A stretch of 64,000 nt of DNA from QZLE01 sp033852135 (lineage in GTDB: Bacteria; Pseudomonadota; Gammaproteobacteria; QZLD01), in NCBI GenBank assembly GCA_033852135.1, contig JAWSVB010000014.1, forward strand, positions 36,987 to 100,986. The letters are read 5' to 3'. A program made the translations under genes and the position numbers. Shown piece by piece: positions 10,263 through 18,892 of this stretch. The notes below the pieces were generated by a model that made no database searches, was not told the origin of the DNA, and worked only from the letters and a program-made list of their open reading frames with translations. Positions within the stretch are counted from its first letter, which is position 1. Each line of letters begins with the position of its first letter.

Positions 10263-10712
10263 TTATTTGTGACATTCATTTTCAGATGATGTAAAGGCTA
10301 ACTCTTTATAAAATAACCATTGGTATGAAGCTTTTTCACAGTATTGATACTGTTTAAGTTCCAGCTGCTTCACATAATATTTTCCAACATGTTTAGGTAG
10401 GAATATCATCAACACAATACCAGCCATTAAAATGAAAATTACCCCTTTAGTATGCTTTTCAGGTAGTGATCTATTTTTTACAGTTATGTATATCAACATG
10501 TATAACAAACATGCTGCCAATACCACTATCCCAATTAGATAAAATGCACCTAAGTTGATAATAATCTGTGTAGATTCACTTTTGATACTTATTAATAATT
10601 CATACCAGCGAGAAGCTATCCATATAGATGTATAGATAAGGGCAGCCGAAAAAATAAGAATTACACATATCTTAGCTAGTAGAAATATACGTGGGGTATT
10701 TGATGAGTTCAT
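10263..10712 (-). CDS. hypothetical membrane protein
   Basis: A 149-residue protein with three predicted membrane helices (about residues 9-33, 50-76 and 88-104) and a polar Cys-containing C-terminal tail of about 40 residues. I do not recognise a family with confidence. It converges on the MATE gene with only 53 bp between and is followed upstream by an AT-rich 280-bp gap before the chemotaxis receptor. Codon use and hydrophobic pattern look like a real gene. Confidence 0.65.
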   Translation of the reverse strand: MNSSNTPRIFLLAKICVILIFSAALIYTSIWIASRWYELLISIKSESTQIIINLGAFYLIGIVVLAACLLYMLIYITVKNRSLPEKHTKGVIFILMAGIVLMIFLPKHVGKYYVKQLELKQYQYCEKASYQWLFYKELAFTSSENECHK

Positions 10713-11020
10713 GGTTTATTTTGTCTAAATGTTAGTGGTAAATGAATTATACCTCTATGTTGGTTGCTAGTAATTAGCTAATAAATTTAATGGTGCAACT
10801 AGTTCTAATTTGTTGTTAATTAGTGGCTTAATATTATAGTTAGGAAAAATTAAAATAATTATTAAGTGATAACTACAATTTATTGACTAATAGTAAGTAA
10901 TTAGTGTGCGGTATATCTCAAAATCTGAATATTGAGCACAGCATGGATTAGAATTTAAAACTATAATGTTATATTAAGACAAACAAATAATTGTCACTAT
11001 TTATGCTTGGAGGTTATCAA

Positions 11021-12511
11021 TTGAAGAATGCCTCAGAAAACAAGAAAACTATCTTGCAGCGCCTTTTTGGTAGTAATAAAGATAAAGCCATTGAACCTGG
11101 TGTTAAGCCAGATGTAGACCTATTGCAAAATGCTGTGCAGAAAACTGCCAATAGTGTTGGAAAGTTAGCTGTGGAGATCGTTGATATATCAGGGCGAGTC
11201 GATGTTCTTAGTGCAGAAGTTAGTGAAGAAGCCAAAACCTTTAAAAGGCTGCAAGATATATCTGCAGCATTAATTCAAAGTAATAACATAGTCGATAATT
11301 CGGTACAACGGACAAAAGATGCCGTATCTAAGGCTACGCATAATGTTGATGAATCACGCTCTAATATCAATAACTCCATAGAAGATATAAAACATCTCAC
11401 TGAATCAGTAACCGATAACCAGGGGGCGTTAGAACAGATTAATGGAAGCCTTAAGGATGTTTTAAAAATAGCCCAATCAATTACAGCAATTTCCAAACAA
11501 ACTAATTTATTAGCGTTAAATGCGACTATTGAGGCGGCGAGGGCTGGTGAATCTGGCAAAGGGTTTGCCGTTGTCGCTGATGAAGTTAAAGAATTATCCC
11601 GCAAAACAGGTTTAGCTACCGCAAATATTAGCTCTACCCTGAAAACTCTGGCAGGTCAGATTATCTCTTTAGTAGAAAAAAGCCATGAAGATACTGAAAA
11701 AGCAGATGCAGTGCGTAAGGGGGCAGAAAATATTAATGATGTAATTCACCAACTAGAACAGAATATTTCAGAGATCGATTCTGAATCAAGCGAAATTGTT
11801 GATGCAGTTGGTGATATCGATATCCATTGTAAAAACACAGCGGAAGGTTTGGATGATATCTCATCCCAAGTTGATAAATCGAATGAAAATTTAGCCAGAG
11901 CTAAAGATAAAATAAGTTTTCTTCGTAGCTGGACTGAAGAGCTTGTCAGATATACGGTTGTGCCCGGCATAGAAACAGTCGATACCCCAATTATATCCCT
12001 CATAAAAGAAAAGGCTATGCAGGTTGGTTCTTTGTTTGAAGATGGGATTAAAAAAGGCTTGGTTACAGAGTCAGATATGTTTGACCATAATTATGAACCT
12101 ATAATTGGAACAGATCCTATTCAGTATCTAACAAGGTTTACAGAATACTGCGGTAAGGTATTACCCGATATTCAGGAAGATGTTGTTGATAATGAAGAGA
12201 GAATCATGTCATGCACAGCAGTGGATGTTAACGGTTATATGCCAAGGCATCTGAATAGGTGTTCAAACCCGCAGAAACCAGGGGATGTAACATATAATAT
12301 GCAAAGCTCTAGGTGGAAGCAGATTTATAAAGATCCTGTCGGAATAGCTGCCGCAAGAAACAATAATGACTTTTTGCTACAAACTTACAGGATAGCTTTA
12401 AGTGAAACTGAATATGCAAATATTAAAGATGTATCTGCACCAATATATATTAATGGAAAACACTGGGGTGCATTGCGTATCACTTATGATATGCATGTAA
12501 CTGAAGATTAA
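11021..12511 (+). CDS. soluble methyl-accepting chemotaxis protein
   Basis: A chemoreceptor without membrane segments, hence probably cytoplasmic. I choose a TTG start at 11021 because GGAGG lies at 11009-11013, seven bases ahead; an upstream in-frame TTG at 10991 has no such site. The coiled-coil signalling domain comes first, with the hairpin tip TNLLALNATIEAARAGESG typical of receptors that contact CheA and CheW. A C-terminal globular domain follows, ending in a PIYINGKHWGALRITYD segment like the Cache/PAS-like ends of cytosolic receptors. This sensor-at-the-C-terminus layout differs from the usual order. No che genes are nearby. The ligand is unknown. Confidence 0.88.
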   Translation: MKNASENKKTILQRLFGSNKDKAIEPGVKPDVDLLQNAVQKTANSVGKLAVEIVDISGRVDVLSAEVSEEAKTFKRLQDISAALIQSNNIVDNSVQRTKDAVSKATHNVDESRSNINNSIEDIKHLTESVTDNQGALEQINGSLKDVLKIAQSITAISKQTNLLALNATIEAARAGESGKGFAVVADEVKELSRKTGLATANISSTLKTLAGQIISLVEKSHEDTEKADAVRKGAENINDVIHQLEQNISEIDSESSEIVDAVGDIDIHCKNTAEGLDDISSQVDKSNENLARAKDKISFLRSWTEELVRYTVVPGIETVDTPIISLIKEKAMQVGSLFEDGIKKGLVTESDMFDHNYEPIIGTDPIQYLTRFTEYCGKVLPDIQEDVVDNEERIMSCTAVDVNGYMPRHLNRCSNPQKPGDVTYNMQSSRWKQIYKDPVGIAAARNNNDFLLQTYRIALSETEYANIKDVSAPIYINGKHWGALRITYDMHVTED

Positions 12512-12529
12512 AAATCATACTTAATAAAG

Positions 12530-12558
12530 AGAAGGCCTTTAATTTTTAAAGGCCTTCT
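12530..12558. terminator. rho-independent terminator
   Basis: A perfect 11-bp stem (12530-12540 with 12548-12558) encloses a 7-nt loop and is followed by Ts. It sits just after the chemoreceptor and just before the end of the convergent surface-protein gene, so it probably works for both. Confidence 0.75.
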
Positions 12559-12590
12559 TCCATTGTGCGCTATTAAATAGATAGCGCAGC

Positions 12591-13295
12591 TTATGCTTTA
12601 ACCCTAGCTAGCATTTTAGACCTGGTTAAAGCGATGGATATAAACCCTAAAAGGATAAGTGTTAATCCAATAGGTTCGTTGATGGCTAATGTCTCAGCAT
12701 CATGTGAAAAAGGCGCAAAAGTAAATTTATCTCTTGGACCATAATAGCCGAAACCATCAAAGTGGATAGATGTATATTCACTTGCTAATTCAACTTGGTA
12801 TACGTTTATCTGAGCAGAATTTGCTACCCCAGCAAAAATATCAGGAAACCCTCCTGTTGGAGATGCATCACCAAGTGGTGAATCGGAAAGGATCATATCG
12901 CCAAGTAGAAAATCCTGCCATGCGTTGCCGTCAGTAAAAACACCATGAGGAGCAAGTGAATGGTGTGCACCGATACCACTAACATCTGCAATCGGATCTG
13001 CAGCAATTGATGGGTCAGCAACTAAAGAAGTTGAACTTCCAGTGATAGTCATATCAGAGAGGCTGCCTTCAATTGCAGTAGCTACAAGAGTTACATCATA
13101 AAGGGCACCTTTTGATCCTGGACCATTTGTATTAGCAATAACCCAAATGTCAAAAGATGTGGAGTTGGTTACCCAGGTTTCGGAGACAGAGTCGTAGGTC
13201 GCACCTTCAATATACATCTGCAATAGAGGGATAGCACTGGCAGATGAGGCGAAAACCAATAAGATAGCAGCTATCGAAAATTTTAATGAGTTCAT
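12591..13295 (-). CDS. sorted surface protein with variant PEP-CTERM-like tail (choice-of-anchor N-like)
   Basis: A 234-residue exported protein. A signal peptide ends near SSASA (residues 18-22). The mature part begins with an IPLLQMYIEGATYD segment like the choice-of-anchor N family. The C-terminus has a tripartite sorting signal: NEP, a hydrophobic helix (IGLTLILLGFISIAL) and a basic tail (TRSK...ARVKA). This matches exosortase-type PEP-CTERM anchors with NEP in place of PEP. Family knowledge suggests processing during export and association with exopolysaccharide. No exosortase gene is in the window. It stands alone. Confidence 0.65.
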   Translation of the reverse strand: MNSLKFSIAAILLVFASSASAIPLLQMYIEGATYDSVSETWVTNSTSFDIWVIANTNGPGSKGALYDVTLVATAIEGSLSDMTITGSSTSLVADPSIAADPIADVSGIGAHHSLAPHGVFTDGNAWQDFLLGDMILSDSPLGDASPTGGFPDIFAGVANSAQINVYQVELASEYTSIHFDGFGYYGPRDKFTFAPFSHDAETLAINEPIGLTLILLGFISIALTRSKMLARVKA

Positions 13296-13528
13296 GATTG
13301 CACTCCAATCTTTTAGCTTATTAAAAAAGCTGCAATTTTTGTACCTTGATGCTAATAGATTGAATTATCTACATTAATTTTTTTGTAAAATTTTAAAGTG
13401 TAAAAATATATGACACAATAAACAAATTGTTAGTGCTAGATTAGCTTGCTAAAGCTTGCCGCGACAGGCAACCAATCACTTAAAACACAAACAATTATTA
13501 ACTGCAAAACATTTTCTATTTAAAGTAG

Positions 13529-14497
13529 TTAGCTATTGTTATGGCAGCAAAGTTGGTCTGTACATAAATGGGTTTCTATAGTTATGTGTTTGATTTTTTT
13601 GAGATGAGCTAATCTGTCAGAATATTCCAGCGCTGTTCTATGCTGTTTAGATACAACAATTATCGTGGCTGCAAACGAATTTGAGTTTAAAGGCCAAATA
13701 TGTAAGTCAGCAACAACGCTATCCTCGTCGGATTCTATAGCGGTTACAATAGAGCTATGCAGCTCCTCATCTTTATTGCCATCCAATAAAATTATTGAGC
13801 TACTGCGTAGAAGACCCCAAGCCCATTTCGCAATAAGTACACCACCAACAATACCCATAACTGGGTCAAGGAATGACCAGCCTAAATACTTACCAGATAT
13901 AAGTGCAATAATTGCCAGTACCGATGTCAGTGCATCTGCTACAACATGGAGATATGCGGCTCTAAGGTTGTGGTCATGTTTATGTTCATGATGTTTTTCA
14001 TGGTCGTGCCCATGCCCATGGTGGTGTCCATGATGATCCCCATCTTTACCATGTAGCATCCATATGCTTAGTACATTTACAGTTAATCCAACAATAGAAA
14101 CTATAATTGCCTCATTAAAAGCAATATTTATCGGGTTAATAAATCTGGAAAAAGATTCAATCATCATATAAATAGCTGTGCATCCAAGAAACAATGCACT
14201 GGTATATGCTGATAAAATCCCAAATTTTCCGGTTCCAAAACTAAACTTATCTGAATTGGAAAACTTTCTGGCCATTACATATGCAAAATAAGTAATGCCA
14301 AGTGCAAACGCATGTGTTGCCATATGCCAGCCATCAGCAAGCAAAGCCATCGACCCAGTGAGTGCACCTGCGATAATCTCAACTATCATGGTAATACTGG
14401 TTAGAGCGATAACATTTAATGTCTTTTTTTCATTCTCAGCATTAGTTTCATTAAAATCATGTTGATGGGTTAATTGTTTTAGCAGATTATCATGCAT
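13529..14497 (-). CDS. dmeF: cation diffusion facilitator, Co/Ni efflux (DmeF-like)
   Basis: A 322-residue CDF exporter with six membrane helices. The paired metal sites are visible as LADGWHMATHA in helix 2 and HVVADALTS in helix 5. A His-rich loop (about residues 152-180, many HGH/HDH units) lies between helices 4 and 5. The N-terminal MHDNLL...HQHDF is characteristic of the DmeF branch, which exports cobalt and nickel. The C-terminal cytosolic domain ends in a Cys/His tail. The gene follows its probable regulator by 78 bp on the same strand, the usual dmeRF arrangement. Zinc as the substrate cannot be excluded. Confidence 0.85.
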   Translation of the reverse strand: MHDNLLKQLTHQHDFNETNAENEKKTLNVIALTSITMIVEIIAGALTGSMALLADGWHMATHAFALGITYFAYVMARKFSNSDKFSFGTGKFGILSAYTSALFLGCTAIYMMIESFSRFINPINIAFNEAIIVSIVGLTVNVLSIWMLHGKDGDHHGHHHGHGHDHEKHHEHKHDHNLRAAYLHVVADALTSVLAIIALISGKYLGWSFLDPVMGIVGGVLIAKWAWGLLRSSSIILLDGNKDEELHSSIVTAIESDEDSVVADLHIWPLNSNSFAATIIVVSKQHRTALEYSDRLAHLKKIKHITIETHLCTDQLCCHNNS

Positions 14498-14575
14498 GGA
14501 AATATACTCCCGGATTCTGAATTGACGATAAAAAGCAATTATTGTTTTTTATCGTCCTGTTATATAAAGCGTAAA

Positions 14576-14854
14576 TTATCTAATCTTTCCTAAATGATCG
14601 ATTAATTCATCAATAAGCTGGTCTTTAACTCCATCTTCAGCAGTGGCCTTATGGATGCATCCGCGTAAATGATCCCCAACAATTTGAGTCCAAACTCCGC
14701 GAACTGCACCGGATGTAGAAACTACCTGCCGCAGAACATCGATACAGTCACGGTCATCTTCTATCATTCCTCGCAGCCCTCTGATTTGTCCTTCAATACG
14801 GTTAAGGCGCTTAATTAATCGTTCTTTATCTTGGTCAGTTCCGCAAAGAGCCAT
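14576..14854 (-). CDS. dmeR: RcnR/CsoR-family metal-sensing repressor (DmeR-like)
   Basis: A small helical repressor of 92 residues. I start it at ATG 14854 (MALCGTDQDKERL), preceded by GGAGA. A longer frame reaches 14956 but would translate across the operator. The family core RLNRIEGQIRGLRGMIEDDRDCIDVLRQV contains the conserved Cys of this class, and the His pair is in DHLRGCIHKA. Apo-protein normally sits on an operator with G-tracts and is released by Ni or Co. Its position upstream of dmeF fits autoregulation of the pair. Confidence 0.85.
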   Translation of the reverse strand: MALCGTDQDKERLIKRLNRIEGQIRGLRGMIEDDRDCIDVLRQVVSTSGAVRGVWTQIVGDHLRGCIHKATAEDGVKDQLIDELIDHLGKIR

Positions 14855-14871
14855 ATTTTCTCCGATATAGT

Positions 14872-14892
14872 ATATAGGGGTATACCCTATAT
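14872..14892. promoter_or_regulatory. palindromic operator upstream of dmeR
   Basis: Perfect 8-bp arms ATATAGGG (14872-14879) and CCCTATAT (14885-14892) flank GTATA. The site begins 18 bp upstream of the dmeR start. AT-flanked G/C tracts of this form are what RcnR/CsoR-type repressors bind. Confidence 0.7.
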
Positions 14893-15403
14893 TATCCTGT
14901 CGATGAATGTCAATTTTTATTCTTATGCCTTTCATGTTAATGAAACAACACTGCATGGAACGTTACAGGTTTATTATCAAGCATTATGTGTGAATTGTGT
15001 TTAGGGAAACTAGAGTTGCCAACTTCAACAGCCAAGTGATGCTTCTAATATTTGAATGCTGTTTAACAGGTAATCTGAATTAATTCATGAGGTTTAATCA
15101 TTGCTTATTTTAGTTTTTCTACGATTACTGCAGAAATAGATCTGGTCAATATAGTTATTGCAAATGTTATGTGCGTTAGTTATTAATTGGGTGATTTATG
15201 GGGATTAGGTTTGGAAAAAGGATTGGTGTGAAGTGGTAAGCTGTTTATTTTAAAGTATTTATTCTGAATTTATCTATAATTAGAGGTGAGAAACAAGTAT
15301 TGTTTGTGCAAATAAGATATAGACAGCTCAAATAAGTTAGGATAACCTAAGTTAAATGCAAATTATGATTTACTAAGATTAGTAGCGGTTTAAAGGTAAA
15401 CAA
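14893..15403. other. non-coding stretch between dmeR and feoA
   Basis: About 510 AT-rich bases without a supported gene. The left end must hold the dmeR promoter and the right end the feo promoter. A palindrome TTAGG-ATAA-CCTAA lies at 15337-15350, about 54 bp before feoA, and a weak Fur-box-like AT-rich segment follows at 15355-15373. Iron control of feo would be expected; neither site is convincing alone. Confidence 0.4.
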
Positions 15404-15634
15404 ATGAAATTAAGGCAGATGAAAAAAAATCAGTCTGGGAAGATTGTCAGAGTTACTGCGTCAAAGGAAGTTGGCCGAAGAATCAGGGATATGGGTCTAG
15501 TTACTGGAGCTACAATTACTATTGGTAATCGAGCACCGTTGCAAGACCCGGTTGCAATCAAGGTTTCAGGTTGTGTGATTAGTCTTAGAAACAGCGAAGC
15601 TGATTTTATCGAAGTTGAGGTGGGAAATGAGTGA
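15404..15634 (+). CDS. feoA: ferrous iron transport protein A
   Basis: A 76-residue cytosolic SH3-like protein. GRRIRDMGLVTGATI and the C-terminal VSGCVISLRNSEADFIEV are typical FeoA features. FeoA is needed for, or modulates, FeoB-mediated Fe2+ uptake. Its stop overlaps the feoB start by 8 bp, giving translational coupling. An upstream palindrome at 15337-15350 may be regulatory. Confidence 0.92.
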   Translation: MKLRQMKKNQSGKIVRVTASKEVGRRIRDMGLVTGATITIGNRAPLQDPVAIKVSGCVISLRNSEADFIEVEVGNE

Positions 15635-17822
15635 AGTGATAGCGTTAGCTGGTAATCCAAATGCAGGTAAAACCACGCTGTTTAATCGATTAACTGGTGC
15701 TAATCAACACGTAGCAAATTACCCAGGTGTTACCGTAGAAAAGAAATCTGGTTCTTACAAAATTAATGATACAAAATATGAGCTTGTTGACCTTCCTGGT
15801 ACCTATTCTTTAACTGCTTATTCTATTGAAGAGATTGTAGCGCGAGACTTTATCGCCAAAGAAAAACCGAACGCATTAGTAAATGTTGTTGATGCTTCAA
15901 ATCTTGAAAGAAACCTATCATTTACAGTTCAATTATTAGAGATGGGTGTTCCAGTATGTATTGCGCTTAATATGATTGATGATGCCCACCGCAGGGGTAT
16001 CAAAATTGATTATAAACTCCTATCTGAAAAGCTTGGTGTTCCTGTCACCCCTATAATTGCAAAAAGAGGGCAGGGGGTTGAAGAGCTAATGAATAAAACT
16101 CTTTCAGCTATGGGGACTGGGAGTAAGCCGCTGGAAATCTCTTACGGGATTGATATCGAAGAAGCGATATATAAGATGTCCCCACTTATTGAAGAGAAGC
16201 ATTTCCTTACCAATCTATACACACCGCGTTGGATTGCAATTAAATATCTTGAACAAGATGAACTTATTATTGAGGCAGGGGATAGAAGGAATAAAGATAT
16301 ATCCACAGCGCTGAAAAAGATTGTTGATGAAGTAACGGTTCATATTGAGGAAACATTAGATACATACCCAGAGGCGATTATTGCTGACCAGCGATATGGT
16401 TTTATTCGTGCACTTCTAAAACAAGGAGTTTTAACCCGAGCTTTAGATGAAACCCGAGTATTTTTGACCGAGAGAGTAGATTCAGTCTTGCTGAACAGAT
16501 TCTTTGGTCCAATCATAATGATTGGGATCATTACAGGTTTGTATTACGCAACATTTACCTTTAGCGAGATACCAGTTGGCTGGCTGGAAGGGGCTATTGG
16601 TTGGCTCTCTGGAGCTGTTGAAGGAGTTCTCCCTGAAGGGATGCTGAAATCCTTGGTTGTGTCAGGAGTTATCGACGGTGTTGGTGGCGTCCTAGGTTTT
16701 ACACCAATTATTATGTTTATGTTCCTTGGGATAGCTATCCTTGAAGATTCTGGCTATTTGGCGCGTATGTCCTTTATGCTGGATAGAGTGTTTAGGCTTT
16801 TTGGATTGCATGGTAATTCAGTAATGCCGTTTATCGTATCTGGAGGTATTGCTGGTGGCTGTGCTGTACCAGGAGTAATGGCAGCTAGAACTATTAAATC
16901 ACCACGGGAAAGATTGGTAACTATTCTAACCGCACCATTTATGAACTGCGGTGCAAAGCTTCCGGTATTTGCTTTATTGGTTGCCGCATTCTTCCAGGAG
17001 AATGAGGCTACGGTGATGCTTATCATAACACTTGTCTCTTGGGCAGGAGCTTTAGCTGCAGCTAAATTACTTAGACTTACAGTGCTTAAAGGGGATGAAT
17101 CCCCATTTGTGATGGAGCTACCTCCATACAGAATCCCAACTATTCGTGGAGTGCTTTTGCACACATGGGAAAAGGTTTGGCAATACGTTAAAAAGGCTGG
17201 AACAGTTATTCTAGCAATCTCAATTCTTATTTGGGCGATGATGACATTCCCAGGACTTGATGAAGAAAAAGTTAAGATCTTTGACAGTCAGAGACAAGCA
17301 ATTACAGCAACATATGATGCAGCAGTTGTCACAGAGTTAGAAAACGCTGGTGAAGAGGTAGAGCTTTCAGAAGTTGCTGCTGAACTACGTGAAAAGATTC
17401 TTGATGTAGATGCTAATGAAGCTCAGCTAGCATTAAGAAGCTCTATTGCTGGCAGAATCGGAACCGCTATGGAGTCAGTTACCCAGGTGGCAGGATTTGA
17501 TTGGAGAACTAATATAGCCTTGGTGTCAGGCTTTGCTGCAAAAGAGGTTCTTGTATCTACTCTTGGTACAGCTTATTCACTTGGAGAGGTGGACCCAGAA
17601 GATACCGATTCTCTAAGTGATAAATTGGCAAAATCTCCAGCATGGAGTAAGGCAACGGCATGGTCTTTGATTATATTCACCATATTCTATGCTCCGTGCT
17701 TTGTAACTGTAGTGTGTATTGCCAAAGAGGCTGGTTCTTGGAAGTGGGGGCTATTCTCAGTGGTATTTAATACAACTATAGCTTTTGTGCTCTCAACATT
17801 GGTCTATCAGCTAATGTTATAA
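15627..17822 (+). CDS. feoB: ferrous iron permease FeoB
   Basis: A 731-residue Fe2+ transporter of the inner membrane. I use ATG 15627, which has a GGTGGGA ribosome site and overlaps feoA; an upstream TTG at 15615 is less likely. The G domain has G1 GNPNAGKT at residues 9-16, G3 DLPGTYS and G4 NMID. Two Gate motifs (GGIAGGCAVPGVMAARTI and FMNCGAKLPVFALL) lie in the membrane half. A soluble acidic helical insert, rich in Glu and Ala, follows near residues 545-600. Length is on the short side of the family but complete. It is the middle gene of a three-gene feo operon. Confidence 0.95.
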   Translation: MSEVIALAGNPNAGKTTLFNRLTGANQHVANYPGVTVEKKSGSYKINDTKYELVDLPGTYSLTAYSIEEIVARDFIAKEKPNALVNVVDASNLERNLSFTVQLLEMGVPVCIALNMIDDAHRRGIKIDYKLLSEKLGVPVTPIIAKRGQGVEELMNKTLSAMGTGSKPLEISYGIDIEEAIYKMSPLIEEKHFLTNLYTPRWIAIKYLEQDELIIEAGDRRNKDISTALKKIVDEVTVHIEETLDTYPEAIIADQRYGFIRALLKQGVLTRALDETRVFLTERVDSVLLNRFFGPIIMIGIITGLYYATFTFSEIPVGWLEGAIGWLSGAVEGVLPEGMLKSLVVSGVIDGVGGVLGFTPIIMFMFLGIAILEDSGYLARMSFMLDRVFRLFGLHGNSVMPFIVSGGIAGGCAVPGVMAARTIKSPRERLVTILTAPFMNCGAKLPVFALLVAAFFQENEATVMLIITLVSWAGALAAAKLLRLTVLKGDESPFVMELPPYRIPTIRGVLLHTWEKVWQYVKKAGTVILAISILIWAMMTFPGLDEEKVKIFDSQRQAITATYDAAVVTELENAGEEVELSEVAAELREKILDVDANEAQLALRSSIAGRIGTAMESVTQVAGFDWRTNIALVSGFAAKEVLVSTLGTAYSLGEVDPEDTDSLSDKLAKSPAWSKATAWSLIIFTIFYAPCFVTVVCIAKEAGSWKWGLFSVVFNTTIAFVLSTLVYQLML

Positions 17823-17845
17823 GTTAGTTGTATAAAGGAGACGTT

Positions 17846-18076
17846 ATGGAAACTGCAATCGTAATATTCATAATCATAGTGGCAGCTGTATATGTTGTAT
17901 GGACTTTTTACAAAAGCCAGAATAAGGATGATGATAGCGGCTGCGGATGTTCCAATGGTAAAAGCGGCTGTGGTGGTTGTGGTGGTCACAATCACCACCA
18001 TAAGCCTAGAGGGTCAAACCCTACAGATTCGATTAAGCGGCATAAAACCAGTTCAACCCCTTCATCTAGAAGCTAA
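17846..18076 (+). CDS. FeoB-associated Cys-rich membrane protein
   Basis: A 76-residue protein starting at ATG 17846 with AAAGGAG just upstream. One N-terminal membrane helix (about residues 3-22) is followed by a cytosolic tail with GCGCSNGKSGCGGCGGHNHHH. This is the small Cys-rich partner often found after feoB in place of FeoC. Its Cys/His cluster could bind iron or an Fe-S cluster. It lies 23 bp after feoB and is surely cotranscribed. The Ser/Arg tail after the His run is not recognisable. Confidence 0.8.
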   Translation: METAIVIFIIIVAAVYVVWTFYKSQNKDDDSGCGCSNGKSGCGGCGGHNHHHKPRGSNPTDSIKRHKTSSTPSSRS

Positions 18077-18313
18077 CGCTTCATCTACAAAAACGTATTA
18101 ACAAATTACACGCATTAAAAAAACACACGTATTAAAGAATAAGAAGCTAACCTGGAGTATTTATCTCTGGGGGGGCTTTGTTCGAGCATTGTTTTTTATA
18201 GTTAAATAATTTATATCAAAAGAACTAAACTCTAAGCGATAGAAGATTCAAAATATTGAACAACTGTTTGAGTTTGAATATTGGAATTTATTGGGTCTTG
18301 CAGAGCAAGTAAA

Positions 18314-18403
18314 TGGCGGAGAGCGAGGGATTCGAACCCTCGATAGAGTTACCCCTATACACCCTTAGCAGGGGTGCGCCTTCAGCCACTCGGCCAGCTC
18401 TCC
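18314..18403 (-). tRNA. tRNA-Ser(GCT)
   Basis: Read on the minus strand it begins GGAGAGC and ends GCTCTCCGCCA, so the CCA end is encoded. The anticodon stem CACCC/GGGTG holds loop CTGCTAA with anticodon GCT. A long variable arm (TATAGGGGTAACTCTA-like) marks it as a class II serine tRNA, and the T loop is GGTTCGAATCC. It sits downstream of csrA, as in many gammaproteobacteria. Confidence 0.97.
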
Positions 18404-18506
18404 GGGATGCAGCTCTACCAGTAATGTAGAGCTGTATTTGATGTAGCGTAGAATACGGAAATTTCGCTAAAAGGTAAAGTCAAAAAGTAAGTTTTTTTAG
18501 AAAAAA

Positions 18507-18713
18507 TTATTGGTTTCCAAAGTTGTCATCAGAACCATCAGCAATTTCTTTTTCACGCTTAATTCTTTCATAAATTTCTTCACGATGAACAGATACTTCT
18601 TTTGGTGCATTTACCCCAATTCTTACCTGATTACCTTTTACGCCCAAAACTGTGACAGTTACATCGTCACCAATCATTAATGTCTCGCCTACTCTTCGTG
18701 TTAGTATTAGCAC
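18507..18713 (-). CDS. csrA: carbon storage regulator CsrA
   Basis: A 68-residue RNA-binding dimer. The N-terminal MLILTRRVGETLMIGDDV and the RIGVNAPKEVSVHREEIYERI core are textbook CsrA. It binds GGA motifs in mRNA leaders to block or stabilise translation, governing carbon storage, motility and biofilm. It lies between lysC and tRNA-Ser, the conserved gammaproteobacterial order. The start is well defined. Confidence 0.97.
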   Translation of the reverse strand: MLILTRRVGETLMIGDDVTVTVLGVKGNQVRIGVNAPKEVSVHREEIYERIKREKEIADGSDDNFGNQ

Positions 18714-18840
18714 GACCAGTCTCCTTGTTCTTTAAAATCTTTATGGAATATTTTTTATGCTATTTATTCCGTTTCCATAAGGGATTACCCCTTTAGTGAA
18801 TCTACAACTTTAAGCATAGTAAAATATTTACTTTATTACA

Positions 18841-18875
18841 GGTTGAAAATGCAGTTTTATTAAAAACTGCCAACC
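18841..18875 (-). terminator. hairpin after lysC
   Basis: An 8-bp stem GCAGTTTT/AAAACTGC with a 4-nt loop is extended by an outer GGTTG/CAACC pair. It lies 18 bp beyond the lysC stop and upstream of csrA. It is likely an attenuator or terminator between the two genes. Confidence 0.55.
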
Positions 18876-18892
18876 CTTTATCACTATATTGT

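Noticed and set aside
14855..14956. Longer DmeR start
   Set aside because: It would translate through the operator palindrome; ATG 14854 has a good ribosome site and matches the family length.
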